From assembly GCF_029577735.1 (NCBI RefSeq), contig NZ_JARQTO010000002.1, positions 62,001 through 126,000 of the forward strand: a DNA stretch of 64,000 bases, written 5' to 3'. Under the pieces are notes generated by a model. It was not told the DNA's origin. It did no database searches and saw only the letters and a list, made by a program, of their open reading frames with translations. The position numbers and the translations under genes are program-made. Below, one piece after another: positions 6,726-15,324 of the stretch. Within the stretch, counting starts at the first letter, position 1; each line of letters begins with the position of its first letter. The DNA is from Exercitatus varius. Its GTDB lineage: Bacteria > Pseudomonadota > Gammaproteobacteria > Enterobacterales > Pasteurellaceae.

Positions 6726-8354
6726 ATGGCTACCAATTATATTTTTGTCACAGGCGGTGTGGTTTCATCATTAGGTAAAGGCATTGCGGCGGCGTCTTTG
6801 GCGGCGTTGCTTGAAGCGCGCGGTTTGAACGTCACCATTATGAAACTTGACCCGTACATCAACGTCGATCCGGGCACCATGAGCCCGACTCAGCACGGCG
6901 AAGTGTTTGTCACGCAAGACGGCGCGGAAACCGATTTGGATTTGGGTCATTATGAGCGTTTTATCCGAACTAAAATGACCAAACGCAACAATTTCACCAC
7001 CGGCAAAATTTATTCCGAAGTGTTGCGCAAAGAGCGTCGCGGCGATTATTTGGGCGCCACCATTCAAGTGATCCCTCACATTACCAACGAAATCAAAGCG
7101 CGCGTGATTGACGGCGCGGCGGGTCATGATGTGGCGATTATTGAAGTGGGCGGAACGGTTGGCGACATCGAATCTTTGCCGTTCCTTGAAGCGTTGCGTC
7201 AGTTGGCGGTTCAAGTGGGACGCGAACGCACGATTTTCATGCACTTAACCTTAGTGCCGTATATTCCGACGGCAGGTGAAGTAAAAACCAAGCCGACTCA
7301 GCATTCCGTCAAAGAATTGTTGTCTATCGGTATTCAGCCTGACGTGTTGGTTTGTCGTTCGGATCGTATGATTCCGGCAAATGAACGCTCAAAAATCGCG
7401 TTGTTCTGTAACGTGCCGGAAAAAGCGGTGATTTCTTTAAAAGACGTGGAATCCATTTATCAGATTCCGGCGTTATTGCAATCTCAGGGTTTGGATGAAT
7501 TCGTGTGCAACCGTTTCCGTTTGGAAGCCAAACCGGCGGATTTATCGGAATGGGAACAGGTGCTTTATCGCCAGGCTAATCCGACGGGCGAAGTAACAAT
7601 CGGCATGGTAGGGAAATATGTGGAATTGCCGGACGCCTACAAATCCGTCAATGAAGCGTTAAAACATGCGGGATTAACCAACCGTTTAACCGTTCATATC
7701 AAATACATTGATTCGCAGGATGTGGAAACCAAAGGTACGGATATTCTGAAAGGGTTGGACGGAATTTTAGTGCCGGGCGGCTTCGGTTATCGCGGTGTGG
7801 AAGGCAAAATTTTAACCGCGCAGTATGCCCGTGAAAATAACGTTCCTTATCTTGGTATTTGTTTGGGGATGCAAACCGCATTAATCGAATATGCGCGTAA
7901 CGTTGCCGGCATGAAAGACGCTAATTCCTCGGAATTCGTGAAAGATTGCCCGTATCCGGTGATCGGCTTGATTACCGAATGGCAGGATGCGGACGGCAAT
8001 GTGGAACAACGTTCCGAAAGCTCGGATTTAGGCGGTACCATGCGTTTGGGCGCGCAAAAATGTCATTTGGTCGAAGGTTCGAAAGCCCGTGAATTATACG
8101 GCAAAGAAACCATTGAGGAACGCCACCGCCACCGTTATGAAGTGAACAATAAACTGTTACCGCAGATTGAAGCGGCGGGGCTAAGCATAACAGGCCTAAG
8201 TGCGGACAGAAAATTGGTAGAAATTATCGAAGTTCCGAATCACCCGTGGTTTGTGGCTTGCCAGTTCCATCCGGAATTTACCTCCACGCCGCGCGACGGT
8301 CATCCGTTGTTCGCCGGATTCGTGAAAGCGGCGAAGGAAAATCAGAAAAAGTAG
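6726..8354 (+). CDS. pyrG: CTP synthase
   Basis: 542 residues, close to the 545 of E. coli PyrG. It converts UTP, ATP and glutamine to CTP, the last step of pyrimidine nucleotide synthesis. The N-terminal synthetase domain has TGGVVSSLGKGIAAASLAALL (9-29) and KLDPYINVDPGTMSP. The C-terminal glutamine amidotransferase has the triad Cys379 (YLGICLGMQ), His515 and Glu517 (FHPEFTS). It is followed by eno, the usual pyrG-eno pairing of gammaproteobacteria, with a 105-bp gap. Confidence 0.98.
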   Translation: MATNYIFVTGGVVSSLGKGIAAASLAALLEARGLNVTIMKLDPYINVDPGTMSPTQHGEVFVTQDGAETDLDLGHYERFIRTKMTKRNNFTTGKIYSEVLRKERRGDYLGATIQVIPHITNEIKARVIDGAAGHDVAIIEVGGTVGDIESLPFLEALRQLAVQVGRERTIFMHLTLVPYIPTAGEVKTKPTQHSVKELLSIGIQPDVLVCRSDRMIPANERSKIALFCNVPEKAVISLKDVESIYQIPALLQSQGLDEFVCNRFRLEAKPADLSEWEQVLYRQANPTGEVTIGMVGKYVELPDAYKSVNEALKHAGLTNRLTVHIKYIDSQDVETKGTDILKGLDGILVPGGFGYRGVEGKILTAQYARENNVPYLGICLGMQTALIEYARNVAGMKDANSSEFVKDCPYPVIGLITEWQDADGNVEQRSESSDLGGTMRLGAQKCHLVEGSKARELYGKETIEERHRHRYEVNNKLLPQIEAAGLSITGLSADRKLVEIIEVPNHPWFVACQFHPEFTSTPRDGHPLFAGFVKAAKENQKK

Positions 8355-8459
8355 TGGTTTGATCAAAAGATCATAAAGTTTTGCAAGACAAAACGACGAA
8401 ATACAGATACTATACTTGAGTTATATACCCATTTTAGATTAACTAAGAGGAAAACAAAA

Positions 8460-9761
8460 ATGGCAAAAATCGTTAAAGTTATCGGCCGTGAAATTATTGA
8501 CTCACGTGGTAATCCGACTGTTGAAGCTGAAGTTCACTTAGAAGGTGGCTTTGTAGGTTTAGCGGCGGCTCCGTCAGGCGCATCTACCGGTTCCCGTGAA
8601 GCGTTGGAATTGCGTGACGGCGACAAATCCCGCTTTTTAGGCAAAGGCGTATTAAAAGCCGTTTCAGCGGTAAACAACGAAATTGCTCAAGCGGTAGTCG
8701 GTAAAGACGCATCCAATCAAGCCGAAATCGACCAAATCATGATTGATTTGGACGGTACCGACAACAAATCTAAATTCGGTGCGAACGCAATTTTGGCAGT
8801 TTCTTTAGCTACTGCAAAAGCAGCAGCAGCGTCAAAAGGTTTGCCACTGTATGCTTATATTGCAGAATTAAACGGTACGCCGGGTCAATATTCCATGCCG
8901 TTACCGATGATGAACATCATCAACGGCGGTGAACACGCAGACAACAACGTTGACATTCAAGAGTTCATGATCCAGCCGGTGGGCGCAAAAACTTTACGTG
9001 AAGCCGTACGTATCGGTTCCGAAGTCTTCCACAACCTGGCTAAAGTATTAAAAGCGAAAGGCTACAACACGGCCGTGGGTGACGAAGGCGGCTTCGCGCC
9101 TAACCTGGGCTCAAACGCGGAAGCGTTGGCTTGCATCAAAGAAGCCGTTGAGAAAGCGGGTTATGTGTTAGGTAAAGACGTCACTTTAGCGATGGACTGC
9201 GCATCTTCCGAATTCTATAACAAAGAAACCGGTAAATACGAAATGAAAGGCGAAGGCCGTTCGTTCACGTCTCAGGAGTTTACGCATTATTTGGAAGAAT
9301 TATGCAAACAATATCCGATCGTATCTATCGAAGACGGTCAGGACGAATCCGACTGGGAAGGTTTTGCATACCAAACTAAAGTTTTAGGCGGCAAAATTCA
9401 ATTGGTGGGCGACGACTTATTCGTTACCAACACCAAAATCCTGAAAGAAGGTATCGAAAAAGGTATCGCGAACTCAATCTTGATCAAATTCAACCAAATC
9501 GGTTCGTTAACCGAAACGTTGGCGGCAATCAAAATGGCTAAAGACGCAGGTTACACCGCGGTGATTTCACACCGTTCCGGTGAAACCGAAGACGCGACTA
9601 TCGCCGATTTAGCGGTGGGTACGGCAGCCGGTCAAATCAAAACCGGTTCGATGAGCCGTTCGGATCGTGTTGCGAAATACAACCAATTAATCCGTATCGA
9701 AGAAGCGTTAGGCGACAAAGCACCGTTCTTAGGCTTGAAAGCGGTGAAAGGTCAGGCTTAA
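8460..9761 (+). CDS. eno: Enolase
   Basis: 433 residues, matching E. coli Eno (432). It catalyses 2-phosphoglycerate to phosphoenolpyruvate in glycolysis. Visible family marks are the start MAKIVKVIGREIIDSRGNPTVEAEV, the mobile loop SGASTGSREALELRD and the proton donor region GDEGGFAPN. The metal ligands lie in AMDCASSEFY, SIEDG and VGDDLFVTN, and the catalytic lysine in LIKFNQIGSLTET. AAGAGGAAAA precedes the ATG. Codon use is highly biased to common codons, fitting an abundant protein. A strong terminator follows. Confidence 0.98.
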   Translation: MAKIVKVIGREIIDSRGNPTVEAEVHLEGGFVGLAAAPSGASTGSREALELRDGDKSRFLGKGVLKAVSAVNNEIAQAVVGKDASNQAEIDQIMIDLDGTDNKSKFGANAILAVSLATAKAAAASKGLPLYAYIAELNGTPGQYSMPLPMMNIINGGEHADNNVDIQEFMIQPVGAKTLREAVRIGSEVFHNLAKVLKAKGYNTAVGDEGGFAPNLGSNAEALACIKEAVEKAGYVLGKDVTLAMDCASSEFYNKETGKYEMKGEGRSFTSQEFTHYLEELCKQYPIVSIEDGQDESDWEGFAYQTKVLGGKIQLVGDDLFVTNTKILKEGIEKGIANSILIKFNQIGSLTETLAAIKMAKDAGYTAVISHRSGETEDATIADLAVGTAAGQIKTGSMSRSDRVAKYNQLIRIEEALGDKAPFLGLKAVKGQA

Positions 9762-9788
9762 TCGCCGATTGAGTTGAAAAAACTCGTC

Positions 9789-9825
9789 AAAAATCGCCCG
9801 CACTTTCAAAGTGCGGGCGATTTTT
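9789..9825 (+). terminator. Rho-independent terminator of eno
   Basis: Near-perfect palindrome with AAAATCGCCCGCACTTT pairing to AAAGTGCGGGCGATTTT around a single C, ending in a T run. The arms carry a variant uptake signal, AAAGTGCGGG, instead of AAAGTGCGGT. The symmetric A/T flanks allow it to work in both directions, serving the convergent GST gene too. Confidence 0.9.
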
Positions 9826-9847
9826 CGTTTGTTTTTTGTCGTTAAAC

Positions 9848-10459
9848 TCAGGGTTGGGTAGCGGCTAAAATCGGGTATCGATTATTCATTTCTTCCGCCC
9901 AGGCCACTAATTTCGGGAAATGCGCGGTCAGATCGTAACCGGTTTTATCGGCGCGGAAATTCCACCAATCGATCAAACAAACGGCGGTGATCGTTCCTAT
10001 ATTTAACTCGTAGCCGAACGGCGCAAGCGCTTGTTCAAGCTGAGTAAAACTTCGTATGTTGCGTTCCGTTAATTGATGATGACGTTCCGTCCACCATTCG
10101 TTTTCCGGACGAAGCATTTTTTCCGCGACCATCGGCATGGTATTTTCCATGATGCCGTCAACCAGGTTATGTAACGCCAACACCGCCCAACGGGGTTTAC
10201 CGCTTTCCGGAATTAATTTCGGACGGTCGCCTTTTTGATCGAGATATTCGCAGATAAGCAGGCTGCCGAAAAGCCAGTTTCCGCAATTACGCTGCAAAGC
10301 CGGTATGCGTCCCAGCGGGTTGACTTGGTTATGGGGCGAGTTGGGATCAAAGGATGAAGTAATGCGTAATAATTCCGTTTTGTCTTCAAGCTGCTGATGT
10401 TTTAGCGTCACTAAGACTTTACGCGCGAACGGGCTTGTTGTGGAATACCAAAGTTTCAT
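9848..10459 (-). CDS. Glutathione S-transferase family protein
   Basis: 203 residues from the ATG at 10459, preceded by AAGGAAG. The N-terminal thioredoxin-like domain opens MKLWYSTTSPFARKVLVTLKH and includes NPLGRIPAL and LLICEYLD (about 46-71). The second domain is helical. Length and layout resemble E. coli YibF and related bacterial GSTs of unknown substrate. The reading frame could begin seven codons earlier at 10480, but the ribosome binding site supports 10459. It is convergent with eno. Confidence 0.88.
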   Translation of the reverse strand: MKLWYSTTSPFARKVLVTLKHQQLEDKTELLRITSSFDPNSPHNQVNPLGRIPALQRNCGNWLFGSLLICEYLDQKGDRPKLIPESGKPRWAVLALHNLVDGIMENTMPMVAEKMLRPENEWWTERHHQLTERNIRSFTQLEQALAPFGYELNIGTITAVCLIDWWNFRADKTGYDLTAHFPKLVAWAEEMNNRYPILAATQP

Positions 10460-10571
10460 ATTAACTTCCTTCTGTGACAAATGAATTCAATATAAATACT
10501 ATCATACAAAATATCGGCTTTCTTCTATGTTACAATATCGGCGAATGATTTTGGTCAAACGTAGGTTTCAG

Positions 10572-11201
10572 ATGAAAGATGTTTTATTAACCGAGCCCTG
10601 GCTGGCTTGGGCGATTGAAATTCAAAGCATTGCCCAAAACGGATTGGCGTACGGTAAAAATGTTTATGATATTGAACGTTATGAGCGGTTGCGGACGCTG
10701 GCGGCGGAAATGTTAAGTTATAAAACGGCTCTGCCCGTCGAAAAAGTCCAAAATTTATTTTGCAACGAGCAGGGTTATCAAACGCCGAAAATCGATTCCC
10801 GCGCGGCGATTTTTAAAGACGACAAGATTCTGTTGGTGCAGGAAAATTCGGGTTTGTGGTCATTGCCCGGCGGTTGGATTGATGTCACCGAAACCATTCG
10901 CAGCAACACGATAAAAGAAGTGCGCGAAGAAGCGGGATTAGCGGTCAATCCGCAATTTATCATCGCGATTCACGAACAGCATAAACGAAATTATCCGGCG
11001 TTTGCCCATCGGGTGTTGAAAACCTTTGTGATGTGCGAATTGCTCGGCGGCGAATTTCAGCCTAACAGTGAAACCTTGCAGTCCGCTTATTTCGGCATCG
11101 ACGAGATTCCCGAAATGGACGGCGAGAAAAATACCGCAGAACAAGTGAAACTGTGTTTTGAAGCGCACCGCAGCGCCCAATGGACAACGCAATTTGATTA
11201 A
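10572..11201 (+). CDS. Nudix hydrolase with N-terminal helical domain
   Basis: 209 residues from the ATG at 10572. Residues 1-65 form a helical leader of the Nudix_N type found in bacterial ADP-ribose/nucleoside-diphosphate hydrolases. The Nudix box follows: GGWIDVTETIRSNTIKEVREEAGL. Its consensus REUxEExGU carries Lys instead of the first Arg, while the metal-binding EExG glutamates are kept. Exact substrate is unknown. Upstream in-frame ATGs at 10527 and 10545 lack a ribosome binding site, so the start is somewhat uncertain. The next gene begins 9 bp after its stop, suggesting co-transcription. Confidence 0.85.
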   Translation: MKDVLLTEPWLAWAIEIQSIAQNGLAYGKNVYDIERYERLRTLAAEMLSYKTALPVEKVQNLFCNEQGYQTPKIDSRAAIFKDDKILLVQENSGLWSLPGGWIDVTETIRSNTIKEVREEAGLAVNPQFIIAIHEQHKRNYPAFAHRVLKTFVMCELLGGEFQPNSETLQSAYFGIDEIPEMDGEKNTAEQVKLCFEAHRSAQWTTQFD

Positions 11202-11210
11202 GGAAAACAG

Positions 11211-11615
11211 ATGTTACATTTAGTATTGGAAGATAAACATTTAATCGGCCGGGCAAAACGCTTCGGCGCGCATTCCGTTAAACATGATCATTTGGTGGTG
11301 ATGTTCGAAGACGACGGCGAAACCGGCTATTTTTACGCCTTAAATACCGAAGAGCCGCAACCGGTGGTAGACAGCCTGTTTGTGTACGGCTGTCATGATA
11401 TTGAAGGCAAACACGAACCGCGCACCTTCCAGATTTGCTGGACGGAAGACGGCATGCAGGCGTTCCTGCTGGTGAACGGTTATCCGCACGCCTCCTTTGA
11501 TTTCGCCCGTTTAGTGGGATTCAATCACAGCAAATATCCGGAGCCGGATTTGGGTAGTATGTGGTCACGAGATGAAATCAATGATGATTTAGTAAAAAAA
11601 TGGCTAAATGAATGA
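11211..11615 (+). CDS. Small conserved protein of unknown function
   Basis: 134 residues, soluble, acidic, no membrane segment. It reads MLHLVLEDKHLIGRAKRF..., with aromatic-rich strands (GYFYALN, SLFVYGCHDIEG, FQICWTEDGMQAFLLVNGYPHASFDF) that suggest a beta-rich fold. It may belong to the DUF2251 group but I am not sure. It follows the Nudix gene by 9 bp with AAGGAAA before the ATG, and a terminator lies directly behind, so the two genes probably form one operon. No function can be assigned. Confidence 0.7.
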   Translation: MLHLVLEDKHLIGRAKRFGAHSVKHDHLVVMFEDDGETGYFYALNTEEPQPVVDSLFVYGCHDIEGKHEPRTFQICWTEDGMQAFLLVNGYPHASFDFARLVGFNHSKYPEPDLGSMWSRDEINDDLVKKWLNE

Positions 11616-11625
11616 AGAAAATAAA

Positions 11626-11656
11626 GCCCTAACGCAATAGGTTAGGGCCGATTTTT
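11626..11656 (+). terminator. Terminator of the Nudix operon
   Basis: Perfect stem GCCCTAAC/GTTAGGGC with a 7-nt loop, then CGATTTTT. It separates the plus-strand operon from the convergent fucO. Confidence 0.85.
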
Positions 11657-11660
11657 CTAC

Positions 11661-12812
11661 TTAAAAGGCAATCTTATATACGTCTAGAATTTCTTCTGCC
11701 GTGCAATCTCTAGGGTTTCCACCAGTGCATACATCATTAAAAGCATCCACAGATAACGCTGGAAGATCCGCTTCTTGAACGCCAATGGCAGACAGTTTTT
11801 CTGGAATACCCACATCTTTAGCTAGTTGTTTAACAGCGTTGACTGCAGCATTACAATACGCTTCAGGCGTCATTTGATCAACACCCTGAACGCCCATGGC
11901 TCGTGCGATTTCACGATATTTTTCACCAGTAAAATCTTTATTAAAATCCATCACATAAGGTAATAAAACTGCATTCGCAATGCCATGTGGCGTATCGTAA
12001 TACGCTGAAAGCGGATGCGCCATACTATGCACAACACCAAGCCCAACATTAGAGAAACCCATACCTGCAACATATTGTCCCAATGCCATACCTGCACGTC
12101 CTTCCGGCGTATTTTCTACGGCTCCACGTAGGCTACGAGAAATCATTTCAATCGCTTTCAAATGTAATGCATCCGTTAATTCCCAAGCGGCTTTTGTAAT
12201 ATAGCCTTCGATAGCATGGGTTAAAGCATCCATACCGGTTGCCGCCGTCAGTCCTTTTGGCATCGACGACATCATATCCGGATCAACAACGGCCACAACA
12301 GGAATATCATTCACATCCACGCAAACAAATTTACGTTTTTTTGCTTCATCGGTAATCACATAATTAATGGTCACTTCTGCCGCTGTGCCTGCTGTTGTAG
12401 TCACCGCAATAATTGGCACACATTTATTTTTGGTCGGCGCCACACCTTCAAGAGAAAGTACATCGGCAAATTCAGGATTATTAATAATAATACCAATGGC
12501 TTTCGCACTATCAATCGGTGAACCACCACCAATGGCAATTAAATAATCTGCGCCAGCCTGTTTAAAGGTTTCTACGCCTTTTTTAATAATATCTACACTT
12601 GGGTTGGCTTTCACTTCATCAAAAAGCACATAATCCAAGTTCGCTTGCTCTAAAAGTGCGGTAACTTTTTCTGCAACTTTAAACTTCACTAAATCTTTAT
12701 CTGTTACTACTAGTGCTTTTTTAAAACCACGACGTTGCGCTTCGACAACTACATTTTGTACGGCTCCAGAACCATGGTAACTGGTTTCATTAAGAATCAT
12801 TCGATTTGCCAT
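11661..12812 (-). CDS. fucO: Lactaldehyde reductase / L-1,2-propanediol oxidoreductase
   Basis: 383 residues, iron-dependent group III alcohol dehydrogenase very like E. coli FucO. It reduces L-lactaldehyde from fuculose-1-phosphate cleavage to 1,2-propanediol with NADH, serving as an electron sink without oxygen. The dinucleotide site is GGGSPID at 95-101. The iron ligands Asp195, His199, His262 and His276 align with E. coli D196/H200/H263/H277. It is the last gene of the fuc cluster. A hairpin between fucP and fucO (12848-12876) suggests it was added behind the older operon end or is expressed at a lower level. Confidence 0.95.
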   Translation of the reverse strand: MANRMILNETSYHGSGAVQNVVVEAQRRGFKKALVVTDKDLVKFKVAEKVTALLEQANLDYVLFDEVKANPSVDIIKKGVETFKQAGADYLIAIGGGSPIDSAKAIGIIINNPEFADVLSLEGVAPTKNKCVPIIAVTTTAGTAAEVTINYVITDEAKKRKFVCVDVNDIPVVAVVDPDMMSSMPKGLTAATGMDALTHAIEGYITKAAWELTDALHLKAIEMISRSLRGAVENTPEGRAGMALGQYVAGMGFSNVGLGVVHSMAHPLSAYYDTPHGIANAVLLPYVMDFNKDFTGEKYREIARAMGVQGVDQMTPEAYCNAAVNAVKQLAKDVGIPEKLSAIGVQEADLPALSVDAFNDVCTGGNPRDCTAEEILDVYKIAF

Positions 12813-12847
12813 AATATATTCTCCTTACTTCATATAATGAACAAATA

Positions 12848-12876
12848 AAAAGTGCTGCCAAAACGACCGCACTTTT
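12848..12876 (-). terminator. Hairpin/terminator between fucP and fucO
   Basis: On the minus strand AAAAGTGC and GCACTTTT form an 8-bp stem followed by TATTT. One arm holds a full uptake signal (GACCGCACTT), the other a mutated one. Placed right after the fucP stop, it looks like a terminator or attenuator that transcription must pass to reach fucO. Confidence 0.6.
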
Positions 12877-12883
12877 AAGATAA

Positions 12884-14170
12884 TTATTTCAACACTTTCC
12901 AGCATCTGAATCCATAGATAGCGATAACAACGAAACAGATGAGCGGAAGAACAAATGAGAAGTTCACTGCTGGCATTCCTGCCACAACACCTTGGTCAAT
13001 AATCATACCCTGTAATGGAGGCATTAATGCGCCCCCCACAATCGCCATAACCAAACCTGCCGCACCTAAAGCAGATTCTTCTTGCTGTCCATCCAATGCA
13101 ATACCATAAATAGTTGGGAACATCAGTGACATGAATACGGATGTTAAAACTAAACAGTAAAGTCCCACGATACCATCAATGAAAATAACGCCCAAGATAC
13201 TGAAGAAACCACCAATAGCAAACAAGAATAACATCACTTCTGCTTTCAAAAATTTCATCACGGCTGTACTAATAAAACGGCTGCAGATAAATAGCGCCAT
13301 CGCAACAATATTCCAGTTTTGCGCTTCTGCTTTTGTAAGGCCAATACGTTCAGCATATTGAATAATAAACGTCCAACACATAATTTGCACGCCAACATAA
13401 AATACTTGCGCAATTACGCCTTCACGGTATTTCACATTAACAATTAAGCGTTTAAACGCATCTTTAGGTGAAATATGTGCAGATTCATCTGCCTTCGTCG
13501 TTGGCATTTTATAAAGTGCAATAATGATAAACACCGCCAATACAATTAACCCAATGACCACATAAGGATCTCGAATCATCGCCAAATCGTGGGTTTTGAC
13601 TACAGCTTTTTCAGCTGCAGACAAAGTATTAAAAATAAGATTACCTGCCGCATCACGTTTTTCCGATTCAAGATTAGTTAAGACAATTTGAGAAGCGACA
13701 AACATACCAGTAATCGATCCCAACGGGTTAAAGGATTGCGCAAAATTCAATCTGCGTGTAGCCGTACTTGGATCGCCCATAGATAAAATATAAGGATTAG
13801 CTGTCGTTTCAAGGAACGCAAGACCAAAGGTAAGAATATAAAGCGACCATAGGAAAAACGAGAATTGCTCAAACATTGCTGCAGGGATAAATAAAAATGC
13901 TCCTATCGCGTACAATGCCAAACCCAATAAAACGCCCGCTTTATAACTATAACGACTGGCAAATAATGCGGCTGGAATCGCCATTGTTCCATAGCCACCA
14001 TAGAAAGCGAATTGCACTAATGCCGCTTCAGAGGCTGGAATTTCCATTACCGTCTGGAACACTGCCACCATCGGATTAGTAATATCATTCGCAAATCCCC
14101 ACAATGCAAATAACGATGTAATTAAAATAAAGGGGACGATAAATTTTTTCTCAAGCACTTTAGCACTCAT
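12884..14170 (-). CDS. fucP: L-fucose:H+ symporter
   Basis: 428 residues with 12 membrane segments, MFS fucose permease family, slightly shorter than the E. coli protein (438). Characteristic stretches are SLFALWGFANDITNPMV (TM1, with the Asp of the transport site), FYGGYGTMAIPAALFASRYSYKAGVLLGL and the GLAFLETTANPYI segment of TM4. The gene is in the fuc operon between fucA and fucO, as in Haemophilus up to fucP. It brings host-derived fucose into the cell for FucI. Confidence 0.95.
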   Translation of the reverse strand: MSAKVLEKKFIVPFILITSLFALWGFANDITNPMVAVFQTVMEIPASEAALVQFAFYGGYGTMAIPAALFASRYSYKAGVLLGLALYAIGAFLFIPAAMFEQFSFFLWSLYILTFGLAFLETTANPYILSMGDPSTATRRLNFAQSFNPLGSITGMFVASQIVLTNLESEKRDAAGNLIFNTLSAAEKAVVKTHDLAMIRDPYVVIGLIVLAVFIIIALYKMPTTKADESAHISPKDAFKRLIVNVKYREGVIAQVFYVGVQIMCWTFIIQYAERIGLTKAEAQNWNIVAMALFICSRFISTAVMKFLKAEVMLFLFAIGGFFSILGVIFIDGIVGLYCLVLTSVFMSLMFPTIYGIALDGQQEESALGAAGLVMAIVGGALMPPLQGMIIDQGVVAGMPAVNFSFVLPLICFVVIAIYGFRCWKVLK

Positions 14171-14215
14171 AGAATATTCCTTCTAAACGTTTAACCTGTC
14201 ATCTGCCATACATTC

Positions 14216-14866
14216 TCATTTTTCTTCAACCCAAGAGCCGTAAGACTTAAATTTTTCTAATACAAAGCGCATTTCATCTTGGGATAACACCGGAATTGTT
14301 TTACCTGTCGCTAATAATTTCAGATACCATTCTGAAATAATTTCCACTTCATGAGCGATATGCAACGCTTTGTCTAAGGTTTTATCTGTCGTAATTAATC
14401 CGTGGTGGGCTAATAAAATCGCCTTGCTTTGTTTAATACCATCACGTACATAATCCGCAAGTTGGTGAGTACCAAAAGTGGCATAAGGGACACATGGAAT
14501 ATGATCTGTTCCCGTACAAGCAATCATATAGTGAATGGCGGGGATCGCTTCACCAAGAATCGAAACCGCGGCACAATTGCGAGAATGATTATGTACAACA
14601 GCGTCCATTTCAGGACGAGTTTCATACACGGCTAAATGGAATTGCCATTCACTCGACGGCAATTTACCGTCTTCGTGTTGCCCATTTTTATTGACATAAA
14701 CAATAGAATCTTCAGTCATTTCTTCATAAGGTGTGCCCGTTGGTGTAATAAGCATACCGTTTTGATAACGCACGCTCACATTTCCTGCGGTTCCTTGATT
14801 TAAACCGAGCTTAGTCATTTCTAAACAAGTAGAAATAATTTGACGAGAGAGTTCTTTACGATTCAT
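14216..14866 (-). CDS. fucA: L-fuculose-phosphate aldolase
   Basis: 216 residues from the ATG at 14866, near-identical in length to E. coli FucA (215) and with AAGGAA upstream. This class II aldolase cleaves L-fuculose-1-phosphate to dihydroxyacetone phosphate and L-lactaldehyde. Zinc-site signatures are SSEWQFH (Glu) and VVHNHSRNC (His-Asn-His), with LLAHHGLI for the third His. The start TCLEMTKLGLNQGTAGNVSVR is the phosphate-binding region. A frame beginning ten codons earlier overlaps the fucU end and lacks a better ribosome site. Confidence 0.96.
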   Translation of the reverse strand: MNRKELSRQIISTCLEMTKLGLNQGTAGNVSVRYQNGMLITPTGTPYEEMTEDSIVYVNKNGQHEDGKLPSSEWQFHLAVYETRPEMDAVVHNHSRNCAAVSILGEAIPAIHYMIACTGTDHIPCVPYATFGTHQLADYVRDGIKQSKAILLAHHGLITTDKTLDKALHIAHEVEIISEWYLKLLATGKTIPVLSQDEMRFVLEKFKSYGSWVEEK

Positions 14867-14876
14867 AGTAGATTCC

Positions 14877-15311
14877 TTATTCCACAGGTGTGACACCTTT
14901 TTTAATAATAATATTGCCGTATTTCGCTAATTCGCCTGTAATCACGATGGCATAGGCAGTTTTAGCACGATCATAAAAAGTAAAACGTTCAATACGTTGT
15001 AAATTCGGCGCATTTCCCACCGCACTTTTAATCGCGGCAAGATAGCGTTCTTCTACGCTTGGATCGATACTGTCGCCTTCCACCGCTTGCATCATAATTA
15101 ATGGCGCATCCACATAAGCGTCATACTCAAACAATGGACTAATTCCTTCAAGTAATGTAGCAACACTGATACCATCTGCACGAATGACACGATGATGAAG
15201 TTGATGTGCAGGGAAATGCGCATCAGATAATACCAGTTCATCGCCATGTCCCATTTCAGCGAGAACTTTTAATAACTCTGGTGAAATCGCTGGGTGAATA
15301 CCTTTTAACAT
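14877..15311 (-). CDS. fucU: L-fucose mutarotase
   Basis: 144 residues (E. coli FucU 140). It interconverts alpha- and beta-fucose so that the isomerase gets its substrate anomer. Family marks are MLKGIHPAISPELLKVLAEMGHGDELVLSDAHFPAHQ with the active His/Asp near the N-terminus, and the C-terminal RFTFYDRAKTAYAIVITGELAKYGNIIIKKGV. It is tightly packed between fucK and fucA, 13 and 10 bp apart, so translation is likely coupled. Confidence 0.95.
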   Translation of the reverse strand: MLKGIHPAISPELLKVLAEMGHGDELVLSDAHFPAHQLHHRVIRADGISVATLLEGISPLFEYDAYVDAPLIMMQAVEGDSIDPSVEERYLAAIKSAVGNAPNLQRIERFTFYDRAKTAYAIVITGELAKYGNIIIKKGVTPVE

Positions 15312-15324
15312 TTCTCACTCCTTA

